Origin: Clostridia bacterium
GTDB lineage: Bacteria; Bacillota; Clostridia; Christensenellales; Borkfalkiaceae
Direction of reading: 5' to 3'
NCBI GenBank assembly: GCA_017504065.1
Contig: JAFVRU010000051.1
Location: forward strand, 1 to 11,568
Length of the DNA stretch: 11,568 bases
The notes under the pieces were generated by a model. It was not told the origin of the DNA, did not search any database, and worked only from the letters and a program-made list of their open reading frames with translations. Numbering within the stretch: the stretch's first letter is position 1; the number at the start of each line of letters is the position of its first letter. Below, piece after piece: positions 1 through 5,352 of the stretch. The translations under genes were made by a program, and so were the position numbers.

Positions 1-1256
1 ATGGAAGCCTTGCCGCGATGATCCCCTTTGTAGCGCGGGTTGCGTTTTAAGGTAACCACTCTCGCCGCCGCGTCGTAGTTTTCTACGGTATACGGTCCGG
101 AATACGGAAACGCCGCCGCGCTGACGTTTTGTACGTTTCGCGCGATGACGTCCGCTTGCTTATACGCCGTGATACCGTCCTTTTCCGTTCGGTCGTAAAA
201 GCCTTTTTCGATATACGCGCCCTGCCCGTCGTCCTTGATATCGTACGACCCAAGATACAACGGCAAGGCAACGGGCGTGAACGCTCCGTATCGGATCGCG
301 TAATAATACTGCGCGTATTCCGGTTTCACCGTAACCGAAAAAGTATATTCGTCCAAGAGCCGCACCCCAACGAACGGCGCGGGCGCTCCGTCGCCCGTAT
401 AGGCGTTAAAAGCTTCGTAGCCGACGAGCGTCATACCCGCGGATTCTCCGCCGCCCGCGTCGCGCATGACTTTACTGCTCCCGACAAGCAAGGGCGCAAG
501 ATAATGCTTTGCCGTAATTTTCGTCCCGTCCGAGAAAACGAGATCGTCCGCGATCCGCACCGTAAACGTCTTTGTTCCGTCGTCGTGCTCCTGCTCCCGA
601 TGTTCCCGCAAAATTTCCGAGCTCGCCCATACAAACGAGCCACCCATGTCCGTAACGACGGTGGAATACCCACTCGTCAGCGTTTCAATATCCAAGTCCG
701 CCGCATTGGGCGCGGATTTCCCGAACGCCGAAGCGCGGAATGCGCCCGTTAGCTCCGTTTTTCCGCCCAAAATCACGGCGTTTTCGCCCGAAACGACTTT
801 CGCGCCGACAATGGCGTCGCAAACGTCCCAATAAGGATTCGTCTGCAAACGGTCGATCTTCGCGTTATAAATATCGTAGTATTGGTTGGAGTAGAGCGGC
901 ACTTCGGGAACTAACGAATTCCAACGCTGCATGAACAGTCGCCACCACTCGTTATAGACGTCTGTCGGAGTCGGAAACTGTTCCGTCGGGCGAACGTTAT
1001 ACACCATCGCCATAGACAGGAAATCCATGCCGAGTTCGTATTCCACGCCGTTTACCGTTACGTACGCTTTGCCGTTTTCTTTTTCCGTAACTTGGTCGAT
1101 CGTTACGTCTTTCCCGATCGCGTCGTAAACGGACGCGTAGTTTTCCCGCTCCACTACGTCGTCGAATACCGCTTGGTTACCCTTTCTCTTGCATGCGGAA
1201 AGCGGATTGATGAACGCCGCCGCAGCCATTAACAATAAAATTTTTTTCGTTTTCAT
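1..1256 (-). CDS. Family-5 ABC transporter solute-binding lipoprotein (OppA-like), C-terminus outside window
   Basis: This partial gene reads from an ATG at 1256 leftwards off the window edge; 418 residues are visible. Residues 1-22 form a lipoprotein signal: a KTKK start, a hydrophobic stretch and lipobox LSAC with Cys22 as the predicted lipidated residue. Family-5 (SBP_bac_5) hallmarks follow: 'FTVRIADDLVFSDGTKITA' at about 231-249, matching the family's strand plus FSDG-T-hTA block, and 'SGPYTVENYD...RNPRYKG' at about 386-411, matching its GPY...NPxY block. Such proteins bind peptides or other small ligands outside the membrane and deliver them to an ABC permease; the ligand cannot be read here. 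A GGAG at 1273-1270 lies 13 nt before the ATG, slightly far. It diverges from metY across 123 bp. About 160 residues precede the usual start of the fold, and part of that segment resembles the family's C-terminal end (see findings). No permease or ATPase gene is visible. Confidence 0.82.
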   Translation of the reverse strand, partial: MKTKKILLLMAAAAFINPLSACKRKGNQAVFDDVVERENYASVYDAIGKDVTIDQVTEKENGKAYVTVNGVEYELGMDFLSMAMVYNVRPTEQFPTPTDVYNEWWRLFMQRWNSLVPEVPLYSNQYYDIYNAKIDRLQTNPYWDVCDAIVGAKVVSGENAVILGGKTELTGAFRASAFGKSAPNAADLDIETLTSGYSTVVTDMGGSFVWASSEILREHREQEHDDGTKTFTVRIADDLVFSDGTKITAKHYLAPLLVGSSKVMRDAGGGESAGMTLVGYEAFNAYTGDGAPAPFVGVRLLDEYTFSVTVKPEYAQYYYAIRYGAFTPVALPLYLGSYDIKDDGQGAYIEKGFYDRTEKDGITAYKQADVIARNVQNVSAAAFPYSGPYTVENYDAAARVVTLKRNPRYKGDHRGKAS

Positions 1257-1320
1257 AGTACATATTTTGCTCCAACCGCATATTTTTATCCGCGCAAAAG
1301 ACGGAAAGCGTGTAAAATAC

Positions 1321-1350
1321 TTGACGAAAAGCGTACGTTTGTGCTATACT
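1321..1350 (+). promoter_or_regulatory. Sigma-A promoter of metY-metA
   Basis: The -35 box is TTGACG (1321-1326) and the -10 box TATACT (1345-1350), with an 18-nt spacer. A TGC just upstream of the -10 makes it an extended -10. The predicted transcription start near 1357 leaves a leader of only about 23 nt before the metY ATG, so no SAM riboswitch or T-box can fit. The start site lies inside a perfect palindrome (1352-1367). Confidence 0.75.
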
Positions 1351-1351
1351 T

Positions 1352-1367
1352 GTAAAAATATTTTTAC
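1352..1367. promoter_or_regulatory. Perfect 16-bp palindrome over the metY transcription start (possible operator)
   Basis: GTAAAAATATTTTTAC equals its own reverse complement. It begins 2 bp after the -10 box and covers the predicted transcription start, where a bound repressor would block initiation. Its function as an operator is inferred from position. An AT-rich chance palindrome is the alternative. Confidence 0.4.
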
Positions 1368-1379
1368 GGTAGGTGCGTT

Positions 1380-2663
1380 ATGAAAGACTACAAAATCGAA
1401 ACCAAATGCGTACAAGGCGGCTACACGCCCGGCAACGGAGAACCCCGACAAATCCCCATTATCCAAAGCACGACGTTTAAATACGCCACGAGCGAAGATA
1501 TGGGCAAGCTTTTCGATTTGGAAGCGAGCGGGTATTTCTATTCCCGTTTGCAAAACCCGACATGCGATACCGTAGCGGCGAAAATTTGCGAGCTGGAAGG
1601 CGGTTCGGCGGCAATGCTGCTCTCGTCCGGACAAGCCGCGTCCTTTTTCTCCGTATTCAATATTGCAAGCGCAGGCGACCACGTCGTCTCTTCTTCCGCG
1701 CTCTACGGCGGTACGTATAACCTGTTCGCCGTTACCATGAAACGTATGGGCGTCGAATTCACGTTCGTCGATCCCGATTGTTCAGACGACGAGTTAAACG
1801 CTGCGTTCCGTCCGAATACCAAAGCGGTGTTCGGAGAAACGATCGCGAACCCCGCGCTGACCGTACTCGATATCGAACGGTTCGCAAAGGCGGCGCACGC
1901 GCACGGCGTTCCCTTGATCATCGACAACACGTTCGCTACCCCCGTCAACTGCCGCCCGATCGAATTCGGCGCGGACATCGTTACCCATTCCACTACCAAA
2001 TACATCGACGGACACGGCGTTTCCGTCGGCGGCTGTATCGTGGATTCGGGTAAGTTTGATTGGATGGCGCACGCGGAGAAATTCCCCGGGCTTTGCACCC
2101 CCGACGAAAGCTATCACGGCATCACGTACGCCGAAAAATTCGGTCAAGCGGGCGCGTATATCACCAAGGCTACCGCGCAACTCATGCGCGACTTCGGCTG
2201 TACGCAATCCCCGCAAAACGCGTTCTATCTGAATTTGGGCTTGGAGAGCTTGCACGTGCGTATGGAACGGCATTGCTTGAACGCGAAAAAAGTTGCCGAA
2301 TACTTGGAAAATAGCGACAAGATCGCTTGGGTGAACTCCCCTGCGTTACCGTCGAACAAATATTATCCCCTCGTACAAAAATATATGCCCAACGGCACTT
2401 GCGGGGTCGTGAGCTTCGGCGTGAAAGGCGGACGCGCGGCGGCGGAGAAGTTTATGAAAGCGTTGAAACTCATTGCGATCGAAACGCACGTTGCGGACGC
2501 GCGGTCGTGCTGTTTACACCCCGCAAACGCGACGCACCGTCAAATGAACGACCAAGAACTCGCGGCGGCGGGCATTCCCGCGGATTTGATCCGCTTGTCC
2601 TGCGGCTTGGAACATTACGAAGATCTGATCGCGGATATCGAGCAAGCGCTCGCGAGCCTGTAA
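1380..2663 (+). CDS. metY: O-acetylhomoserine sulfhydrylase (aminocarboxypropyltransferase)
   Basis: This 427-aa cytoplasmic PLP enzyme of the Cys/Met-metabolism family has the usual MetY length. It condenses O-acetylhomoserine with sulfide to give homocysteine. Visible active-site features are the phosphate-binding 'YSRLQNPT' (Tyr54, Arg56), 'SSGQAA' (82-87), the ring-stacking Tyr109 in 'ALYGGTYN', Asp182 in 'IIDNTFATP' that pairs with the PLP ring nitrogen, the Schiff-base Lys207 in 'HSTTKYIDGHG', and the carboxylate-binding Arg405 in 'IRLSCGLE'. The start is the ATG at 1380, preceded by a modest TAGGTG site. metA follows 18 bp downstream on the same transcript; because that MetA is of the acetyl type, the substrate is very likely O-acetylhomoserine. 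Cystathionine gamma-synthase or methionine gamma-lyase are less likely: they are usually shorter, near 380-400 aa, and lack the long insert seen here at about 230-265. Confidence 0.93.
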   Translation: MKDYKIETKCVQGGYTPGNGEPRQIPIIQSTTFKYATSEDMGKLFDLEASGYFYSRLQNPTCDTVAAKICELEGGSAAMLLSSGQAASFFSVFNIASAGDHVVSSSALYGGTYNLFAVTMKRMGVEFTFVDPDCSDDELNAAFRPNTKAVFGETIANPALTVLDIERFAKAAHAHGVPLIIDNTFATPVNCRPIEFGADIVTHSTTKYIDGHGVSVGGCIVDSGKFDWMAHAEKFPGLCTPDESYHGITYAEKFGQAGAYITKATAQLMRDFGCTQSPQNAFYLNLGLESLHVRMERHCLNAKKVAEYLENSDKIAWVNSPALPSNKYYPLVQKYMPNGTCGVVSFGVKGGRAAAEKFMKALKLIAIETHVADARSCCLHPANATHRQMNDQELAAAGIPADLIRLSCGLEHYEDLIADIEQALASL

Positions 2664-2681
2664 CGGAGAAAGGAATACGGT

Positions 2682-3608
2682 ATGCCTATTAAAATCCCCG
2701 ACAATTTGCCTGCGGTAAAAACGCTGGAGAGCGAAAATATCTTCGTGATGACGGAAAAACGCGCCATCACGCAGGATATCCGTCCGCTCAAAATACTCAT
2801 TCTCAACCTGATGCCGAAAAAAATCGAGACGGAAACGCAATTTGCGCGACTGCTCGGGAACTCGCCGTTGCAGGTGGAGATGGAGCTCATTCACACTTCC
2901 ACACACCAATCCAAACACGTGGCGGAAGAGCATTTGCTCGCCTTTTATAAGACGTTCGACGACGTCAAAGAACAAAACTTCGACGGCATGGTGATCACGG
3001 GCGCGCCTGTGGAGCATTTGCCCTTTGAAGAAGTGGAGTATTGGCAGGAGCTTTGCGAGATTATGGAATGGAGCAAGACCCACGTGCATAGCGTTTTTCA
3101 CGTTTGTTGGGGCGCGCAAGCGGGCTTGTATTACCATTACGGAATCGAGAAGCACGCTGTTCCCGAAAAGCTGTTCGGAGTATTCCCCCACCAAGTCGAA
3201 TACAAGGCGTCCATGCTGTTCCGTGGGTTTGACGATACGTTCATGGTGCCGCAATCTCGGCATACGACCGTTTTGCGGGAAGACGTGGAAAAACAGCCCG
3301 CGTTAAAGATCTTGGCTTCGTCGGAGCGCACGGGCGTGTACGCGATCACGACCAAAAACGGCAGACAAATCTTCATTACGGGACATTCCGAATACGACGC
3401 GGATACGTTGAAAAACGAATATCTTCGCGATCTTGCCCAAGGCAAGCCGATCAAAGTACCCGAAAATTATTTCCCCAGCGACGACGCGAGCAAAGCTCCG
3501 CTGGTTTCTTGGCGGGGGCACGCGCATTTGTTGTTCTCGAATTGGTTAAACTATTTCGTGTACCAAAGCACCCCTTACGATATCGAAAAAGTACAAAAAG
3601 GCGAGTAA
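2682..3608 (+). CDS. metA: Homoserine O-acetyltransferase, MetA family
   Basis: This 308-aa enzyme activates homoserine by acylation, the first committed step of methionine synthesis. Numbering matches the classical E. coli MetA frame: nucleophile Cys142 in 'FHVCWGAQAGLYY', and catalytic His235 and Glu237 in 'ITGHSEYD'. Residue 111 is Glu ('GAPVEHLPFEEVEYW'). In published work on MetA specificity Glu111 marks use of acetyl-CoA and Gly111 succinyl-CoA, so this protein is called an acetyltransferase although the family is often annotated as succinyltransferase. It follows metY by 18 bp with a GGAGAAAGGA ribosome binding site and supplies O-acetylhomoserine to MetY. Its stop codon lies inside the terminator stem. 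Nothing looks damaged. Confidence 0.94.
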   Translation: MPIKIPDNLPAVKTLESENIFVMTEKRAITQDIRPLKILILNLMPKKIETETQFARLLGNSPLQVEMELIHTSTHQSKHVAEEHLLAFYKTFDDVKEQNFDGMVITGAPVEHLPFEEVEYWQELCEIMEWSKTHVHSVFHVCWGAQAGLYYHYGIEKHAVPEKLFGVFPHQVEYKASMLFRGFDDTFMVPQSRHTTVLREDVEKQPALKILASSERTGVYAITTKNGRQIFITGHSEYDADTLKNEYLRDLAQGKPIKVPENYFPSDDASKAPLVSWRGHAHLLFSNWLNYFVYQSTPYDIEKVQKGE

Positions 3609-3627
3609 AACTACTCGCCTTTTTTTA
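3595..3627. terminator. Bidirectional terminator between metA and the XRE gene
   Basis: The stem is GGCGAGTA (3600-3607), AAAC loop, TACTCGCC (3612-3619), with an A-run before and a T-run (3620-3626) after. The metA TAA (3606-3608) is inside the hairpin. On the minus strand the same stem is followed by TTTTT, so it can also end the convergent XRE transcript. Confidence 0.88.
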
Positions 3628-3698
3628 TACAATATCCGTCTTGATCAAGCTCTATAAAGGCATTTTATAAAGCTTGCATATATGCTTATAATAAGATA

Positions 3699-3914
3699 TC
3701 AACAATCTTTTCTACCGATCAAAAAATCGATTTCTTCATCGAAATAATCTGCAATTTTACAAAGATTGGTCAAAGAAATTTCCCTTTGACAAAGCAAATA
3801 TCTCGAAATGGTTTGTTGCGGAATTTGCACCTTTTTCGCAAATTCCGTAATCGTCATATCCCCTATCAACATTTTTAAATTTTGCGCAAATGCTTTTACA
3901 TATTCTTTTTCCAT
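3699..3914 (-). CDS. Small XRE-family HTH repressor
   Basis: This 71-aa protein is essentially one Cro/C1-type helix-turn-helix domain. The core 'MTITEFAKKVQIPQQTISRYLLCQREISLTNLCKIADYF' spans about residues 19-58, with 'VQIPQQTISRYL' as the turn and recognition helix, followed by a short 'DEEIDFLIGRKDC' tail. There is no effector or dimerisation domain, so it presumably binds palindromic DNA as a dimer. It diverges from the 56-aa gene at 4010; the 95-bp gap holds two GGTGTAAAA-type palindromes that are its obvious candidate operators, implying autoregulation and control of the neighbours. No Shine-Dalgarno site precedes the only ATG and the -10 candidate is 3-6 nt away, suggesting a leaderless mRNA. 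AT-rich codon use differs from metA. The family call is strong; the target sites are inferred. Confidence 0.88.
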   Translation of the reverse strand: MEKEYVKAFAQNLKMLIGDMTITEFAKKVQIPQQTISRYLLCQREISLTNLCKIADYFDEEIDFLIGRKDC

Positions 3915-3917
3915 AAT

Positions 3918-3947
3918 TCTATATTATTTTACACCAAACGGTGTAAA
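3918..3947 (-). promoter_or_regulatory. Candidate promoter of the XRE gene
   Basis: On the minus strand, TTTACA (3947-3942) and TATAGA (3923-3918) are separated by 18 nt; TAATAT (3926-3921) is an alternative -10. Either places the transcription start at or within a few bases of the ATG at 3914. It overlaps the left palindrome, as expected for autorepression. Confidence 0.45.
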
Positions 3948-3948
3948 A
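3927..3948. promoter_or_regulatory. Putative XRE operator 1
   Basis: Arms TTTTACACC (3927-3935) and GGTGTAAAA (3940-3948) form a 9-bp perfect inverted repeat around AAAC. It sits upstream of the -35 box of the rightward promoter and across the candidate leftward promoter. Confidence 0.65.
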
Positions 3949-3951
3949 TAC

Positions 3952-3981
3952 TTGACTTTACACCGTTTGGTGTGATATACT
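3952..3981 (+). promoter_or_regulatory. Sigma-A promoter of the DUF4177-like gene
   Basis: The -35 box is TTGACT (3952-3957) and the -10 box TATACT (3976-3981), with an 18-nt spacer and a TGA extended -10. The right-hand palindrome fills most of the spacer, so repressor binding would exclude RNA polymerase. Confidence 0.8.
3957..3974. promoter_or_regulatory. Putative XRE operator 2, inside the promoter spacer
   Basis: ACACCGTTTGGTGT (3960-3973) is the exact reverse complement of the core of operator 1, ACACCAAACGGTGT (3931-3944). Only the outer arm degenerates (GAT instead of AAAA), where it merges with the -10 region. Confidence 0.65.
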
Positions 3982-4009
3982 TTTTTTACTAACACAAAGG
4001 AGGTGCGTT

Positions 4010-4180
4010 ATGCAATACGAATACAAGGTAGAAATTGTAAAGACCAACTTACTTTTTGGGAACGATAACAAAAAGCAAGAAAAGCAATTGAATGCAGCTG
4101 GCGAATTCGGTTGGAAGCTTGTTTGCATTTCGGAAGGTAAAAAGTATATGAAATACGTATACGTAAAAGAAAAGAATTAA
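4010..4180 (+). CDS. Small DUF4177-like protein
   Basis: This 56-aa protein begins 'MQYEYKVEIVKT' and contains 'LNAAGEFGWKLVCI' at about residues 27-40, then 'YMKYVYVKEKN'. The pattern YEYKV, about 25 residues, LN..GE.GW.LV, then a final basic strand is that of the DUF4177 family of small alpha/beta proteins of unknown function. There is no signal peptide or membrane segment, so it is probably cytoplasmic. An excellent AAAGGAGG site (3996-4003) sits 6 nt before the ATG. It is the first gene behind the doubly-operated promoter and would be the main target of the divergent XRE repressor. A 12-15-bp hairpin follows before the zinc-ribbon gene. Lysine-rich and AT-rich codon use differs from flanking genes. 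Function unknown. Confidence 0.8.
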   Translation: MQYEYKVEIVKTNLLFGNDNKKQEKQLNAAGEFGWKLVCISEGKKYMKYVYVKEKN

Positions 4181-4184
4181 TGCA

Positions 4185-4221
4185 TAAGTATAGCCATAGT
4201 CCAAAACTATGGCTATATTTA
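4185..4221 (+). promoter_or_regulatory. Strong hairpin between the DUF4177-like and zinc-ribbon genes
   Basis: TATAGCCATAGT (4189-4200) and ACTATGGCTATA (4206-4217) form a perfect 12-bp stem with loop CCAAA, extendable by a G-U and further A-U pairs to about 15 bp. The 3' side abuts the AAGGAG (4221-4226) of the next gene. The T-tail is poor, so it may be a leaky terminator/attenuator or a hairpin affecting stability or translation. Confidence 0.6.
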
Positions 4222-4232
4222 AGGAGAAAATT

Positions 4233-4586
4233 ATGATTTTTGCAGTAATCTTTCTTCTTTTGCTTGTCTTGATCGGTTTATTTTATAAAACGGCAAAAAA
4301 TAAAATAACCAACAATCACGCATATTGTTCTACTTGCAAAACGGCATTTCGAGCAAAAGATATTGTAGATGAAACTTTGGCGGGCGACGGATTAACCAAC
4401 GGCGGAAAAACGCGAAAAATCATCGTAACGATGCGGTGTTCCACCTGTGGGGAAGAAAAAAAGTTCCCTATTTATACCGCTTACCGTCATCACGTAACCA
4501 AAGGTTCGCCTGCGCGACAGTATTTTAAAGATATTGAAGAAAAAGAATGGGCGCAGATGACAAAACAAGAGAAAAAGAACCGTTAA
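4233..4586 (+). CDS. Membrane-anchored zinc-ribbon protein of unknown function
   Basis: This 117-aa protein has one N-terminal transmembrane helix (about residues 2-18, 'IFAVIFLLLLVLIGLFY') and then a soluble domain with two knuckles, Cys32-x2-Cys35 ('YCSTCKTAF') and Cys69-x2-Cys72 ('MRCSTCGEEK'), typical of a zinc ribbon. The C-terminus is charged (EEKEWAQMTKQEKKNR). The ATG at 4233 is chosen because AAGGAG (4221-4226) lies 6 nt upstream; an in-frame ATG at 4209 falls inside the hairpin and has no ribosome site. The K/R-rich soluble side is probably cytoplasmic. It is the second gene of the XRE-controlled islet and ends in a strong bidirectional terminator. No specific family beyond zinc ribbon is recognised. 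Confidence 0.75.
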   Translation: MIFAVIFLLLLVLIGLFYKTAKNKITNNHAYCSTCKTAFRAKDIVDETLAGDGLTNGGKTRKIIVTMRCSTCGEEKKFPIYTAYRHHVTKGSPARQYFKDIEEKEWAQMTKQEKKNR

Positions 4587-4615
4587 AAACGCTGTGGAAA
4601 CTCCACAGCGTTTTT
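4585..4615. terminator. Bidirectional terminator between the zinc-ribbon gene and tcdA
   Basis: AAAAACGCTGTGGA (4585-4598), AAC loop, TCCACAGCGTTTTT (4602-4615): a 14-bp perfect stem ending in a T-run on both strands. It begins within the TAA of the zinc-ribbon gene and also serves the convergent MBL-tcdA operon. Confidence 0.9.
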
Positions 4616-4646
4616 CCTTGCATTCTATACGTAATCATTCCGTATG

Positions 4647-5342
4647 TTATTTTATCAAATCCTTGACCACTTCGCCCGCGATGATCAACCCGACCACCGA
4701 CGGCACGAACGCCACGCTACCCGGCGACGGTTTTTCCGCGCCGAGTTCTTGCGTTTCCGCTTTCAAAGGTTCTTCTTTCGAATACACGACTTTGACGTGC
4801 TCGATCCCCCGTTTTTTCAGTTCCCGTCGCATGACTCTTGCGAGCGGACAAACGGACGTTTTGGACAAATCCGATACTTCGAATTTCGTCGGATCGAGCT
4901 TATTCCCCGCACCCATGGACGAGATCACGGGCACATTCGCCGCTTTTGCCTGCGCGATGAGTTCGATTTTTCCCGAGACCGTATCGATCGCGTCCACAAC
5001 GTAGTCATACCCCGAAAAATCAAATTCCGAAGCCGTTTCGGGCAGGTAAAAAATATTCCGTGTACGCACGACGGCATTGGGGTTAATGTCCTTAATCCGC
5101 TCCGCCATGACTTCCGTTTTATACTTTCCGATCGTGGAGTGCAGCGCGATGATTTGCCGATTGAGATTGGATTCGCTAACGACGTCCTTATCAATCAGCT
5201 CCAACTGTCCTACTCCGCTACGGGCGAGCGCTTCGCAAACGTAACCGCCCACACCGCCGATTCCGAATACGGCGACCCGCGCTTTTTTCAGTTTTTCCAC
5301 GCTTTCTTTCCCCAAAAGCATTTCCGTTCTTAAAAAGATCAT
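4647..5342 (-). CDS. tcdA: tRNA threonylcarbamoyladenosine dehydratase (ThiF/E1-like)
   Basis: This 231-aa ThiF/MoeB/E1-like adenylating enzyme has the usual TcdA length. TcdA uses ATP to dehydrate t6A37 of tRNA to its cyclic form (ct6A). Features seen are the 'RTEMLLG' opening typical of TcdA, nucleotide-binding 'VFGIGGVGGYV' (Gly27, 29, 30, 32), 'LIDKDVVSESNLNRQ' (Asp51/Asp53, Asn59, Asn61, Arg62), Lys73, and 'VDAIDTVSGK' (Asp117, Asp120). Cys165 ('SVCPLARVMRRELKKRGI') lies in the TcdA-specific region, and 'PSVVGLIIAGEVVKDLI' closes the protein. AAAGGAG precedes the ATG by 6 nt. It begins 10 bp after the MBL gene and is likely co-transcribed with it. ThiF or MoeB are less likely because no zinc-binding C-terminal CxxC pairs or sulfur-carrier genes are present. 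Confidence 0.92.
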   Translation of the reverse strand: MIFLRTEMLLGKESVEKLKKARVAVFGIGGVGGYVCEALARSGVGQLELIDKDVVSESNLNRQIIALHSTIGKYKTEVMAERIKDINPNAVVRTRNIFYLPETASEFDFSGYDYVVDAIDTVSGKIELIAQAKAANVPVISSMGAGNKLDPTKFEVSDLSKTSVCPLARVMRRELKKRGIEHVKVVYSKEEPLKAETQELGAEKPSPGSVAFVPSVVGLIIAGEVVKDLIK

Positions 5343-5352
5343 AACGCTCCTT

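Noticed and set aside
129..934. Plus-strand open frames over the solute-binding protein gene
   Set aside because: Arg-rich, without domains or ribosome sites; the minus strand carries a lipoprotein with clear family-5 motifs.
1257..1320. Promoter for the solute-binding protein gene
   Set aside because: TTTACA (1316-1311) and GATAAA (1290-1285) on the minus strand are 20 nt apart, too far for a confident call.
4209..4232. Earlier ATG at 4209 for the zinc-ribbon protein
   Set aside because: It lies inside the 3' arm of a stable hairpin and has no ribosome site; the ATG at 4233 has AAGGAG at good spacing.
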